Notes: generated from the sequence alone by a model not told the origin. A stretch of DNA of 44,279 bases from Rhizobium sp. WYCCWR10014 (GCF_001657485.1 NZ_LXFU01000019.1:1-44279), one strand, 5' to 3'. Counted from the stretch's first letter, positions 35,410 through 44,117 are shown. Numbers and translations: made by a program.

Positions 35410-35835
35410 ATGCTCAAGTTTCTGCTCGCCCTCTCGATGGGTGTTTTTTGCGTCTCGCCGCTTCAGGCCGGCGACGTCACTCCCGTTACCAAGAGCTGCC
35501 AGCCGGGGGTAAAACAGGCGCAATGCGAGCGATGGGTCACGGATATCAAGAAAGCCGTCACGCTGGCCTATAAAGGCGACCACGGGGCGCAGAGGACCAT
35601 TGCCTTCTGCCTGTCCACCGGTTGCCATGGTGCCGTCGCCATCGACAAGGTCGCCTCCTGCAGCTGGCATCTCGTCATCGCCAATTCCGGTTCTACGACA
35701 GTGCTCGACAGTTCAAACACCAGGAACACCTGCCGGCCGATGACGGCGGCTGAGAAAGACGAATCCCGCGCGCTGGCGAGCGATCTCGTCCAGAAGATCT
35801 ACAAGCGGCCCATGGCCAAGACCGACCAGATGTAA
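35410..35835 (+). CDS. Exported six-cysteine protein, Sel1-like
   Basis: The 141-residue protein has a signal peptide (MLKFLLALSMGVFCVSPLQA) and six cysteines in the mature part (30, 39, 67, 72, 84, 108), enough for three disulfides. The segment KGDHGAQRTIAFCLSTGCHGAVAIDKVASCSWHLVIAN has the A/G spacing of a Sel1 repeat. AAGGA precedes the ATG. It follows the RidA-like gene by 142 bases in the same direction; whether they share a transcript is unclear. Function unknown. Confidence 0.7.
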   Translation: MLKFLLALSMGVFCVSPLQAGDVTPVTKSCQPGVKQAQCERWVTDIKKAVTLAYKGDHGAQRTIAFCLSTGCHGAVAIDKVASCSWHLVIANSGSTTVLDSSNTRNTCRPMTAAEKDESRALASDLVQKIYKRPMAKTDQM

Positions 35836-35971
35836 TCTGCCGGCTCACGGCTTGCGGCGCAACGCCTGCGTGAAAATAAATCTCGTTGCTCTCCCGGCTT
35901 TCGCCGCTATTCTCCACCCAAAAGAAAATCGGGCCAAAGAAAATCGGCCAAAGAAATCGGGAGGCCCACTG

Positions 35972-36280
35972 ATGATCCTGCACTGCGTATTCCTGCGGCT
36001 GAAGACCGCGGTGACGACCGAAGACAAACAGTCGCTGTTTGCGGCGATCGTCGCCCTGAAACAGCTCATTCCCGGCATATTGGATATTAAATACGGGCCG
36101 AATGTTTCGCCCGAGGGCTTGCATGGCGGCTTCGTCGACGGGTTTGCCGTGACCTTTGAAAGCGCTGAGGCCCGCGATGCCTATCTCATCCATCCCGAGC
36201 ACGTGACCGTGGGCGAGCGCATTGCCTCGTCGACGGATGGAGGCCTTGCCGGCATCCTGGTCTTCGACCTTAATTTGTGA
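35972..36280 (+). CDS. Dabb (stress-responsive alpha/beta barrel) protein
   Basis: The 102-residue protein has the Dabb dimeric barrel pattern: MILHCVFLRLKTAVTTEDKQSLFAAIVALKQLIPGILDIKYGPNVSPEG, then GGFVDGFAVTFESAEARDAYLIHPEHVTVGE, with the family His-Pro near the end. The bacterial function is unknown. GGGAGG lies 7 bases before the ATG. The next gene is convergent, with a possible weak hairpin and T-run (36316-36345) between them. Confidence 0.85.
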   Translation: MILHCVFLRLKTAVTTEDKQSLFAAIVALKQLIPGILDIKYGPNVSPEGLHGGFVDGFAVTFESAEARDAYLIHPEHVTVGERIASSTDGGLAGILVFDLNL

Positions 36281-36348
36281 GGGCGATCCTTTCGGGAAGC
36301 ATAAACCGCTCTAAGCTTTTGTTTTAAAGCGTGTTTTTTCGTTTAAGC

Positions 36349-36834
36349 CTAGCGTGTCTCGCCAAGCACGACGTAGGTTCTCCCTCGAAACCCGATCTTG
36401 ATGAAAGCTGCAAATTGACCGCTTGCGCAGTCACGCAGAGCAAAACCCTTTGGCAACATCGCCTCGACCGATGACGAAACGTTATGCTGGGCTAAGACAT
36501 CGAGCTTTTGAGAACGATTGAACGCTGCAATCTCGATTGCCTCCTTCCCGATTAGCACAAATGCAAAATGCCCTTCGTCTGGCACATAGTTGTCCGCGGT
36601 GAGATATTTGTTCACCCTGGCGGCCAACGCATCTTTGGAAGACAATCGATCCTGGTAGGGCTGGAGCAAGCAAACCGCCTGAGCATCAAAGGACGATAGA
36701 CTCGAAAACTTCGCGGCCTTGCCAACTGGGATGTTCCTGAAAACGTCTTCGTCCAAGGAGCCAGCGTTGGCCAACGGCCCGTAAGCAATCGACGCCATCG
36801 TAGCCAAAAAACCGACAATCCTAATGACGTGCAT
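36349..36834 (-). CDS. Exported hypothetical protein
   Basis: The 161-residue protein has a signal peptide (MHVIRIVGFLATMASIAYGPLANA, cleavage before GSLDED). Its two mature Cys (in AQAVCLLQPYQ and LRDCASGQF) could pair. The rest is mixed alpha/beta (HFAFVLIGKEAIEIAAFNRSQ and FIKIGFRGRTYVVLGETR). I recognise no domain. It is the last gene of the accessory block before the metal ABC transporter operon. Confidence 0.6.
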   Translation of the reverse strand: MHVIRIVGFLATMASIAYGPLANAGSLDEDVFRNIPVGKAAKFSSLSSFDAQAVCLLQPYQDRLSSKDALAARVNKYLTADNYVPDEGHFAFVLIGKEAIEIAAFNRSQKLDVLAQHNVSSSVEAMLPKGFALRDCASGQFAAFIKIGFRGRTYVVLGETR

Positions 36835-36981
36835 CCTCGTCTAGCTCCAGCGCAGATACCGGATACAATCCTGTGTTGCCGCCTGCGTCAACAAGGCCCA
36901 GGCCCATTGTCAGCGAACGCTGCAGACTTTTGATGAGATTGCTTTAAGGGCTGCGCGCCGAACCCGCAGCCCTCGATTTCC

Positions 36982-37881
36982 TCAGCTTGATTTCGCCATG
37001 GCGGCGGCGAGCTGGTCGACATTGTATTTGAACATCTTTTCATAGGTCGGCGCCGGCCCCTTGGCGTCGGACAGCGATTCGACATAGAGCTCGCCGCCGG
37101 GCTCGGCACCGGTTGCCTTGGCGACCTGCTTGACGAGCCGTGGATCGTTGGAATTTTCGAAGAAATAGGCCTTCACATGCTCGCCCTTGATCTGCTCGAT
37201 CAGCTTGGCGACGTCGGCGGCCGAGGCCTCGCTTTCGGTGGACAGACCGAGCGGCGCCAGGAAGCTGACATTATATTCGCGGCCGAAATAGCCGAAGGCA
37301 TCGTGGCTGGTCAGCACCTTGCGGCGATCGTCGGCCACCTTGTCGAATTTCGCATGGGCGTAGGCGTTCAATTCATCCAGCGTCCTGGTGTACTTCTCGG
37401 CATTGGCCTTGAAGGTGGCGGCGTCCGTGGGATCGGCCGATGACAGCGCCTTTTCGATATTGGCGACCCAGATCTTGACGTTCAGGGGGCTGTTCCAGAC
37501 ATGCGGATCGGTGATTTTTTCGCCGTCCTCCTCCATGGTGCGGGTGTTGATGCCTTCGGAAACGGTGACCGGCTTGCCCTTATAACCCGAGGCGGTGATC
37601 AGCCGGTCCATCCAGCCTTCCAGCCCCTCGCCGCTGACGAAGGTGACTTGAGCGGCGTTCAAATTCTTCGCGTCGCCCGGCGACGGTTCGAATTCATGGG
37701 GGTCGCCGTTCGGCCCGACGAGGCTCGTCACCTTGACGTGCTCGCCGCCGACCTGTTTCACAACATCGGCAAGCACGGTGAAGGATGCCACTACCTTCAG
37801 CGTCTCGGCGGAGGCGGGCATGGCCGACAGCGCCATCAAAGCGGGGATTGCTGCGGAGAGAAGCAGTCTGTGCGGTGTCAT
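36982..37881 (-). CDS. Zn/Mn ABC transporter, periplasmic binding protein
   Basis: The 299-residue cluster A-I solute-binding protein has a signal peptide (MTPHRLLLSAAIPALMALSAMPASA). The metal ligands expected in the family are visible: His in NGDPHEFEPSPGD, His in DPHVWNSP, His in LTSHDAFGYF, and Asp/Glu near the C-terminus. The long His-rich loop of typical ZnuA proteins is absent, which suits TroA/MntA/AztC-like members. AAGGAG precedes the ATG. It is the third main gene of the operon, 16 bases after the permease. The Zur-like boxes upstream favour zinc as cargo. Confidence 0.92.
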   Translation of the reverse strand: MTPHRLLLSAAIPALMALSAMPASAETLKVVASFTVLADVVKQVGGEHVKVTSLVGPNGDPHEFEPSPGDAKNLNAAQVTFVSGEGLEGWMDRLITASGYKGKPVTVSEGINTRTMEEDGEKITDPHVWNSPLNVKIWVANIEKALSSADPTDAATFKANAEKYTRTLDELNAYAHAKFDKVADDRRKVLTSHDAFGYFGREYNVSFLAPLGLSTESEASAADVAKLIEQIKGEHVKAYFFENSNDPRLVKQVAKATGAEPGGELYVESLSDAKGPAPTYEKMFKYNVDQLAAAMAKSS

Positions 37882-37897
37882 CGAAGTCTCCTTGGGA

Positions 37898-38770
37898 TCA
37901 GCCCTTCAAATGCGGGCGGGGAAAGAAGCGCCGGGCCAGGCCGGAGGGCGCGAAAAGAATAGAAAGGCCGTAGAGGATCGCCGCCGTCATGATGATCGTC
38001 GGGCCGGAGGCGAGTTCGAGATGGTAGGAGGCGATCAGGCCGAGATAGCCGGATGCGGCGGCACTGACGGCTGATATCGCCATCATGACAGGCAGACTGC
38101 GCGACCAGAGCTGGGCGACGGCTGCCGGCAGCATCATCAGGCCGACCGCCATCAGCGTGCCGAGCGCCTGGAAGCTGGCGACGAGGTTCAGCACCACGAG
38201 CAGCAGGAAGAGCACGTGATAGATCGGCCCGCGCCCACCGACGGCGCGCAGAAAACCCGGATCGAAGCATTCGGCCACCAAAGGCCGGTAGATGAAGGCG
38301 AGGATGACGAGCGTCAACGAGGTGATCGCGCCGATCAGATAAAGGGCGGGAGCATCGATCGCCAGGATGGTGCCGAAGAGCACATGCAGGAGATCGATAT
38401 TCGAGCCGCGCAGCGAAACGATCAACACGCCGAGCGCCAGCGATGCGAGATAGAAGCTGGCAAAGCTTGCATCCTCCTGCAGCACGGTCATCCGGCTGAC
38501 GGCGCCGGAAAGCAGCGCCACCGACAGGCCGGCGATCAGCCCGCCGAGGCCCATCGCCGTCAGCGACAAGGAGCCGGCGACGAGGTAACCGATGGCAGCA
38601 CCCGGCAGCACGGCATGGCTCATCGCGTCGCCCATCAGGCTCATGCGCCGCAGCATCAGGAAGACCCCGATCGGGCCGGAGCCGAGCCCGAGGCAGAGGC
38701 AGGCGACGAGCGCGCGGCGCATGAAACCGTAATCGGCAAAGGGCGCGAGGAAGAGATCGTAAGCCGTCAT
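37898..38770 (-). CDS. Zn/Mn ABC transporter, permease
   Basis: The 290-residue polytopic protein belongs to the ABC-3 family. The start MTAYDLFLAPFADYGFMRRALVACLCLGLGSGPIGVFLMLRRMSLMGDAMSHAVLPG is diagnostic, and about eight membrane helices follow, including LGTLMAVGLMMLPAAVAQLW. It forms the membrane channel of the importer with the ATPase and binding protein on either side. Its ATG overlaps the ATPase stop by 4 bases. Confidence 0.94.
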   Translation of the reverse strand: MTAYDLFLAPFADYGFMRRALVACLCLGLGSGPIGVFLMLRRMSLMGDAMSHAVLPGAAIGYLVAGSLSLTAMGLGGLIAGLSVALLSGAVSRMTVLQEDASFASFYLASLALGVLIVSLRGSNIDLLHVLFGTILAIDAPALYLIGAITSLTLVILAFIYRPLVAECFDPGFLRAVGGRGPIYHVLFLLLVVLNLVASFQALGTLMAVGLMMLPAAVAQLWSRSLPVMMAISAVSAAASGYLGLIASYHLELASGPTIIMTAAILYGLSILFAPSGLARRFFPRPHLKG

Positions 38771-39516
38771 GCCGCCGGCGCCTCTTCGGGTGCGCAGGCA
38801 TTTGCATCCTCGTCCCAGCGCTCGGCCATGGCGCGCGCCTTCAGGAGATTGACGGAGGACATGACGTCTGCGGTCGCACCCCAGCCGACCAGCTCGCGGG
38901 CAAGCAGCAGGGTTTGCGGGAAATGGGCGCGGACGAGCTCGAAATCGTGCAGCACGGCGATCACCGTGCGGCCCTCGCCGTGCCAGCGGGTGACGATATC
39001 GATGAGGTCCCGGGTCGTGCGGGCATCGATTGCCGTAAACGGCTCGTCGAGCAGGATGATGCCGGCATCCTGCAGCAGCAGGCGGGCAAAGAGCACGCGC
39101 TGGAACTGGCCGGCCGACAGCGACCCGACATGGCGCCGGCCAAAGCCTTCGAGGCCGACGGCCGAGAGTGCCTCGCCTGCCCTTTTCACCTCGCCCGGCG
39201 CGATGCGGCCGAAGGCTCCCGTCTTCTTCCAGGCGCCGAGCATGACGGTGTCAATGACCGAGATCGGAAAGCGGCGGTCGATCTCGGCCGCCTGCGGAAG
39301 GTAACCAAACTCCGCCCGCCCCAGCCGGTGCTCGACCCTGCCTTCGGCGGGGCGAAGCTCGCCCATGATCGCCTTCAGCAGCGTCGACTTGCCCGCCCCG
39401 TTCGGCCCGGCGATCGCCGTCAGGCTGCCGGAAGCGAAGGCGCCGGAGACATGATGGACGGCAGGGTGCCTGTTATAGGCGACGGTCAAATTCTCCAGAC
39501 GGATCAGCGGCGTCAT
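38767..39516 (-). CDS. Zn/Mn ABC transporter, ATPase
   Basis: The 249-residue ABC ATPase has Walker A GPNGAGKST at 37-45, the signature LSAGQ at 133-137 (Ala where Gly is usual, common in this metal group) and Walker B IILLDEP at 153-159. The H-loop is VLHDF. The start MTPLIRLENLTVAYNRHPAV is set by similarity and by the ATGA overlap with the upstream small gene. Longer upstream extension would run through that gene out of frame. Confidence 0.93.
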   Translation of the reverse strand: MTPLIRLENLTVAYNRHPAVHHVSGAFASGSLTAIAGPNGAGKSTLLKAIMGELRPAEGRVEHRLGRAEFGYLPQAAEIDRRFPISVIDTVMLGAWKKTGAFGRIAPGEVKRAGEALSAVGLEGFGRRHVGSLSAGQFQRVLFARLLLQDAGIILLDEPFTAIDARTTRDLIDIVTRWHGEGRTVIAVLHDFELVRAHFPQTLLLARELVGWGATADVMSSVNLLKARAMAERWDEDANACAPEEAPAA

Positions 39517-39641
39517 GGCAACAGAACCGCCCAGTGGATCGCCAGCCAGAGCACGGCAATGACCAGCGCCATCCCGATCACCCTTGAAAAAGCCGACTGT
39601 CCCAGCAGGCTGACGGAGGGGCGATCGGGGCTCGGGGACAT
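39513..39641 (-). CDS. Small membrane protein at the head of the metal transporter operon
   Basis: This 42-residue frame starts MSPSPDRPSVSLLGQSAF and ends in one hydrophobic helix (VIGMALVIAVLWLAIHWAVLL). Its stop overlaps the ATPase start codon as ATGA, so it is placed and coupled like a real operon member. It is preceded directly by the Zur-like boxes. A single-pass mini-protein could tune or anchor the transporter. The assignment rests on position, coupling and composition. Confidence 0.62.
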   Translation of the reverse strand: MSPSPDRPSVSLLGQSAFSRVIGMALVIAVLWLAIHWAVLLP

Positions 39642-39656
39642 GGCGCATCCTACAAT

Positions 39657-39683
39657 GTAATAACATTACGGTTATGTTATAAC
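39657..39683. promoter_or_regulatory. Tandem Zur-like boxes
   Basis: Two 13-base palindromes lie side by side: GTAATAACATTAC (39657-39669) and GTTATGTTATAAC (39671-39683). Both fit the GTTAT-N3-ATAAC type of proteobacterial Zur sites. They sit 16-42 bases upstream of the mini-protein start codon, overlapping the expected promoter, so zinc-dependent repression of the operon is likely. Confidence 0.78.
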
Positions 39684-39766
39684 GATTGCGGCGAGATTGA
39701 GGCGGAAGCTAATGCCAGTTACATTGCTAAGCTAAATACGGGCAGCATTCGACATGGGGCGATCGC

Positions 39767-40204
39767 GTGCGTCCATTTGACAACCATATGCTGCTGAGCC
39801 AGACTTTACGCATGATCAGGCCATGGCCCCTACTTGTTGACCATATTCGCAACGCGCGAGGACGTTCGGAAGACGAAAAATTCTCGTCGGCCTTGCAGGG
39901 CATTGAGCAACTTGCTGATTTCATCGCTCAAAGTTCGCTTCGGGATGCGCTGTTCGGATGGACATCAATGGCTGATCTATGCGTCCAACAAACCGAGCAT
40001 AAACCCTATTCAGTGGCCTATCTGCGGATTTCAGCACAGTCATCGGGCCTGATAGAGTTTCGCTATATCGACACGGCCGTGGACCGCAGGCAATGGACGC
40101 GGACGGAACCGCCGGAACGAGCTGTTGACAGGCTCAGGACCTTCTTGAACCAACTTCATTGGGTTTCCGGGCACCCGGCCAACCGCACACTCGACGTTCA
40201 ATGA
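39767..40204 (+). CDS. Hypothetical protein
   Basis: The 145-residue protein has no signal peptide or membrane segment. It reads as two helical stretches (MLLSQTLRMIRPWPLLVDHIRN and FSSALQGIEQLADFIAQSSLRDALFGW) followed by beta strands (PYSVAYLRISAQSSGLIEFRYIDTAV) and a Trp/Arg-rich end. I recognise no family. Its base composition is less GC-rich than its neighbours, which suggests later acquisition. It diverges from the metal transporter operon. Confidence 0.55.
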   Translation: MRPFDNHMLLSQTLRMIRPWPLLVDHIRNARGRSEDEKFSSALQGIEQLADFIAQSSLRDALFGWTSMADLCVQQTEHKPYSVAYLRISAQSSGLIEFRYIDTAVDRRQWTRTEPPERAVDRLRTFLNQLHWVSGHPANRTLDVQ

Positions 40205-40229
40205 GGTAGACGACGAAGCCGCACCTTAA

Positions 40230-40265
40230 GCCCCTCCCCCTTGTGGGTAGGGGCTGGGGAGGGGC
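40230..40265. repeat. Palindromic repeat GCCCCTCCCC...GGGGAGGGGC
   Basis: A perfect 10-bp stem (40230-40239 with 40256-40265) encloses a 16-base loop, between convergent genes. This sequence type recurs in rhizobial intergenic DNA. It may also end the peroxiredoxin transcript, whose stop is 17 bases away. Confidence 0.65.
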
Positions 40266-40281
40266 AATTGTTGTTCGAAGC

Positions 40282-40767
40282 TCAGAGCTGTTCCAGCATC
40301 GCGGCAGCACCCGAGACCGTTGCCTGGCCGGGGCTTTCCTCGACGTTGAGGGCCTTCACCACGCCGTCTTCCACCAGCATCGAATAACGCTTGGAGCGGA
40401 GGCCGAGGCCGCCGGCGGAGAGGTCGGCGTCGAGGCCGACGGCCTTGGTGAAGCCGGCGTCCCAATCGGCGAGGAAGTGGATCTTGCCCATGCCGCCGGA
40501 GGATTGCGCCCAGGCGCCCATCACGTGCCAGTCGTTGACGGCGACGACGGCGATGTCGTCGACGCCCTTGCCAAGGATGGTGTCGCGGTTTTCGAGATAA
40601 CCCGGCAGGTGGTTCAGCGAGCAGGTGGGCGTGAAGGCGCCCGGCACGGCAAAGAGCACGACGCGCTTGCCGGCGAAGAGCTGATCGGTGGTGATTTCGA
40701 CCGGGCCGTCAGCCGTCTTTTCCTTGAAGGTGGCGGCAGGAAGCTTGTCGCCGATCGCGATGGTCAT
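40282..40767 (-). CDS. Peroxiredoxin, Prx5-like
   Basis: The 161-residue thiol peroxidase reduces hydrogen peroxide and organic peroxides. The peroxidatic Cys49 is in PGAFTPTCSLNHLPGY, the Prx5/glutaredoxin-linked signature, with the accompanying Thr and a later Arg (GLRSKRYSML). No second resolving Cys is evident, so it is probably of the 1-Cys or glutathione-dependent type. It is cytoplasmic. The repeat at 40230 follows it. Confidence 0.93.
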   Translation of the reverse strand: MTIAIGDKLPAATFKEKTADGPVEITTDQLFAGKRVVLFAVPGAFTPTCSLNHLPGYLENRDTILGKGVDDIAVVAVNDWHVMGAWAQSSGGMGKIHFLADWDAGFTKAVGLDADLSAGGLGLRSKRYSMLVEDGVVKALNVEESPGQATVSGAAAMLEQL

Positions 40768-40861
40768 GGTCTTCTCCTTGGTTCTGGCTTGGGGGTTTCC
40801 GGCTTTGGGGTTCTGCTTGGCGGCGGGCGCAGCAGGGGATCGAGGCGACTATAGGAGCCCA

Positions 40862-41713
40862 TCATTGAAAGGCAAGTGTGGTCTCCATCGCCCTTTCGCC
40901 GTCGATGACCAGCACGCCCCAGCGCTTGCCGGATATGTCGTAATCCTTTGGCAGCTTGCCGATTGATACATCGACTTTGAAGGTGGCGCCGTCGCGTTTG
41001 CCGCCGATCTGCTTGGTGAAGGCATAGCCGCTCGGGCCGGTGACGATGATATCGGGCGCGGCCCTGCCCTCGCCCGGCCCCCCGCTCGGCAAAGCGAGCG
41101 TCAGCGACAGCGTCTTCCTATCGGGCGACATCGCATGCGCCGTCACGTCGAAATCTGGCGATGGCGGTTTCGGCAGCCTCGCATCGGCAGCCTGAAGGAT
41201 CGCCTCCTCCTGCGGGTGCGACTGGATGGCGGGGCCAAGCTTCAGCTGCAAATTCGCCTGGAAGGGAATGCAGATATCCTTGCAGATGCCGATGAAGGCT
41301 GAGGCGTCGATCGTAACCGGGCCTTTGCCGGCCGCCGTCAGCGACAGCGGCAGCATCACTGCTGCGTCATAGGCGATATCCTCGATCGCGCCGTTGAAAA
41401 AATGCTTCGGAACGGGATAGGCGATGGCATCGAGCGTGACGCCACTGCCCGCCGCAATGGTGATCTGCGGCGGAATGCCATTGCCGCCGGGCTCTTTCCA
41501 ATAGGTGATCCAGCCGGGTTTCGGCTCGATCTGCAGGGCGGCGCGGATTTTGCCGCCGGCATCGGGCGCGAGCGCCACGAGGCGCATGCGGCCGCCCTCG
41601 TTGTCCGCCCAGGCGCTCATTTCCGCATGGGCGGAATAAAACGGCACAAGGGCTGCGGCCATCGACACAACCGCGACTAAAAGCCTGCGCGGGCCTGAGG
41701 AAATAATCATCAT
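40862..41713 (-). CDS. Secreted DsbD N-domain-like thiol protein
   Basis: The 283-residue protein has a signal peptide (LLVAVVSMAAALVPFYSAHA) and an Ig-like beta domain matching the N-terminal domain of DsbD. The redox Cys pair is CKDIC at 144-148 (IGICKDICIPF), and the sequence WITYWKEPGGNGIPP is typical. No membrane domain follows, so it acts as a free periplasmic partner that could receive electrons from a separate CcdA/DsbD transmembrane protein. It is upstream of the peroxiredoxin gene (94 bases) on the same strand. Confidence 0.86.
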   Translation of the reverse strand: MMIISSGPRRLLVAVVSMAAALVPFYSAHAEMSAWADNEGGRMRLVALAPDAGGKIRAALQIEPKPGWITYWKEPGGNGIPPQITIAAGSGVTLDAIAYPVPKHFFNGAIEDIAYDAAVMLPLSLTAAGKGPVTIDASAFIGICKDICIPFQANLQLKLGPAIQSHPQEEAILQAADARLPKPPSPDFDVTAHAMSPDRKTLSLTLALPSGGPGEGRAAPDIIVTGPSGYAFTKQIGGKRDGATFKVDVSIGKLPKDYDISGKRWGVLVIDGERAMETTLAFQ

Positions 41714-41854
41714 GGAACAAAGGTTTACCGAATGTGCTGTTTAGCCGCCAGAAGTCGCGGCGATTTAAATCTTCATTTTCAGTTGATTGATGTGTGACAT
41801 TGGCCCATGTTTCTTTTGTCGAGGCCTTGGTGCGGTCTAGCAGCAGGAGGAACG

Positions 41855-42460
41855 ATGTCCTTATTGACGCTGAAGAACAGACGGGAACGTGGCTTCTTCG
41901 ATGGCCAGTTCCTCATCGCCATGCCGGGCATGGAAGACCGCAATTTTGCGCGCACCGTGATTTACATCTGCGCGCATTCGGATGCCGGCGCCATGGGCTT
42001 CGTCATCAACCGTCCTCAGAGCCTGACCTTCACCGATGTGCTGCTGCATCTCGACATGATCAAGCAGGAAGATTCGATCGTGCTGCCGAAGCGGGCGCGC
42101 GATTTCCCGATCCAGACCGGCGGCCCGGTGGAAAGCGGCCGCGGTTTCGTGCTGCATTCGGACGACTATTCCAGCGACTCCAGCATTCCCGTCAGCGACG
42201 ACATCTGCCTGACGGCGACGCTCGATATCGTCCGCGCCATCTCCAAGGGCGATGGGCCGACGCGGGCGACGATGCTGCTCGGCTATTCCTCCTGGTCGGC
42301 CGGCCAGCTCGAAAGCGAGGTCGTCAACAATGGCTGGCTCACCTGCCCGGCCAACGAGGAATTGATCTTCGACCGTAGCCTCGATGACAAATACGAGCGG
42401 GCGCTCGCCGGCATGGGCGTGACCGCCGCCATGCTTTCGGCCGAGGCCGGCCATGCCTGA
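41855..42460 (+). CDS. YqgE/AlgH family protein
   Basis: The 201-residue protein matches the UPF0301 (YqgE/AlgH) family. Its marks are [53 protein letters not shown] and [21 protein letters not shown]. The biochemical function is not established. AGGAGG lies 3 bases before the ATG selected; a longer upstream start has no support. Confidence 0.93.
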   Translation: MSLLTLKNRRERGFFDGQFLIAMPGMEDRNFARTVIYICAHSDAGAMGFVINRPQSLTFTDVLLHLDMIKQEDSIVLPKRARDFPIQTGGPVESGRGFVLHSDDYSSDSSIPVSDDICLTATLDIVRAISKGDGPTRATMLLGYSSWSAGQLESEVVNNGWLTCPANEELIFDRSLDDKYERALAGMGVTAAMLSAEAGHA

Positions 42461-42574
42461 AAGGCTGGCCTGACGCTAGCTGACCTGACGGCAGCGGGAA
42501 CGAATAGCCAAGAGTGACGTTTCATTTCGGCAAGCATGGACAAAAGGCCCATGCCGACCAAGGAGACATCACTT

Positions 42575-42766
42575 ATGGGTAGCACCAGCGACAAGATTTC
42601 CGGTAAGGCAAACGAAATTGCCGGCAAGACCAAGCAGGCCGTCGGCAAGGCGACCGACGATCGCGAAATGCAGGCCAAGGGCGCCGTCCAGGAAGCCAAG
42701 GGCAAGGGACAGGTCGCAACCGGCAAGGTCAAGGATAAGCTCAAGGGCGCCGTCGATCGGCTCTAA
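42575..42766 (+). CDS. CsbD-family stress protein
   Basis: The 63-residue Lys/Ala/Gly-rich protein (MGSTSDKISGKANEIAGKTKQAVGKATDDREMQAKGAVQEAKGKGQ...) matches CsbD throughout. These abundant small proteins are induced by general stress; their role is unclear. AAGGAG is 9 bases upstream. An in-frame ATG 13 codons earlier has no ribosome site. A strong terminator follows, so it is monocistronic. Confidence 0.92.
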   Translation: MGSTSDKISGKANEIAGKTKQAVGKATDDREMQAKGAVQEAKGKGQVATGKVKDKLKGAVDRL

Positions 42767-42791
42767 GCATAAGCGCATCCTTTTAAAACCA

Positions 42792-42824
42792 TGCCTGCTG
42801 CGCCCCTCGCGCGGCAGGCATTTT
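42792..42824 (+). terminator. Rho-independent terminator of the csbD-like gene
   Basis: TGCCTGC pairs with GCAGGCA, continued by a T-G pair and GCGC/GCGC (42792-42820), and is followed by TTTT. It begins 25 bases after the stop codon. Confidence 0.85.
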
Positions 42825-42861
42825 CAATCCCCCACCCTCATGCTTTGCAGAGATAGACACG

Positions 42862-43947
42862 ATGAAACTTTTTGCCTGCGACAATTGCGATCAGGTCGTC
42901 CACTTCGACAACCGTCGATGCGTGCGCTGCAACCATCGCCTCGGCTTCCTTCCCGGCGATCTCGCCATGCATGCGCTGGAACCGCGCGACGAAACGCTCT
43001 GGCAGCTCGTTTCCAATCCCGATCGCGACGTCCGCTTCTGCGCCAATGCCAGCCTCGATATCTGCAACTGGCTGGTGGACGATGATGGCGAGAGCGAATT
43101 CTGCGTTGCCTGCCGCCATAACCGGCTGGTTCCGAACACCGATACCCAGGACGGCATCGATCGCTGGCGGCGCATCAGCCAGGCGCAACGTCATCTGTTT
43201 TATTCGCTGTTGCGCTGGAAACTGCCGCATCCCGATCGGGAGCAAGATCCGCAGGGCGGCCTGGTCTTCGATTTCCTCGAGGATTCGATAGAGAGCAACG
43301 GTTACATCGTGCCGGCCATGACCGGCCACGAGGAAGGCCTGATTACCATCCGCGCCGCAGAGGCCGACGATGCGACGCGCGAACAGGCGCGCAGCTCGAT
43401 GAACGAACCCTATCGCACGCTGCTTGGCCATTTCCGCCACGAGGCCGGCCATTTCATCTGGAACAAGCTGGTGCGCGATCGAGGCGGCCTTGCCGATTTC
43501 CGCACGGTCTTCGGCGACGAACGGCAGGATTATACGGCAGCCCTGCAGACCCATTATGCCGGCGGCGCGCCCTTGGGATGGCAGGACAATTTCATCAGCG
43601 CCTATGCGGCGTCGCACCCCTGGGAGGATTTCGCCGAATGCTTCGCGCATTACCTCCATATCGTCGATACGCTCGAAACCGCGCGCGCCTTCGGCATCGC
43701 CATCGATCCGCGCGGCCATGAGGAAATATCAGGCGAGGTGGATTTCATCCCTTACAGGGCAAGAAGCGCCGAACAGCTGGTCAGCGCCTGGGTGCCGCTC
43801 AGCCTGGCGATCAACGCCATCCAGCGCAGCATGGGCCAGCCCGACTCCTATCCCTTCGTGCTCTCCTCGCCTGTTGTGGCAAAGCTCGAATATCTGCACC
43901 GGCTGATCCAGGGTGCGGCAACGGCGCCGCAGCAGCAGGCGGCTTGA
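42862..43947 (+). CDS. Zinc-ribbon metallopeptidase (DUF2248-like)
   Basis: The 361-residue protein starts with a zinc ribbon (C6-x2-C9, C20-x2-C23). A peptidase domain follows with the HExxH motif HEAGH at 193-197 and EDFAECFAHYLH further on, giving the third ligand. This is the pattern of the putative zinc-binding metallopeptidases with a Zn-ribbon. No signal peptide or membrane segment is seen. The substrate is unknown. It stands alone after the csbD terminator. Confidence 0.88.
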   Translation: MKLFACDNCDQVVHFDNRRCVRCNHRLGFLPGDLAMHALEPRDETLWQLVSNPDRDVRFCANASLDICNWLVDDDGESEFCVACRHNRLVPNTDTQDGIDRWRRISQAQRHLFYSLLRWKLPHPDREQDPQGGLVFDFLEDSIESNGYIVPAMTGHEEGLITIRAAEADDATREQARSSMNEPYRTLLGHFRHEAGHFIWNKLVRDRGGLADFRTVFGDERQDYTAALQTHYAGGAPLGWQDNFISAYAASHPWEDFAECFAHYLHIVDTLETARAFGIAIDPRGHEEISGEVDFIPYRARSAEQLVSAWVPLSLAINAIQRSMGQPDSYPFVLSSPVVAKLEYLHRLIQGAATAPQQQAA

Positions 43948-43993
43948 ATACTGGAAGCCATCGCTATCGTGGTGAGGCGTCACAATATCTCCA

Positions 43994-44025
43994 CCCTCAT
44001 TCCTGTGCTCGTCACAGGATGAGGG
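43994..44025. repeat. Strong intergenic hairpin
   Basis: CCCTCA and TCCTGTG pair with CACAGGA and TGAGGG (13 bp with a single bulged T) around a 5-base loop. This is a rhizobial repeat type; it may also terminate the metallopeptidase transcript, which ends 46 bases upstream. Confidence 0.62.
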
Positions 44026-44117
44026 AGCAAGAGGAGAGGCAATGCTGCTCATCGTCGGCTCTGCGAAACCCGAGCGGAGAGGCAAGCGTTACAGCGGCGG
44101 AGAGTTTGGCGAGAACA

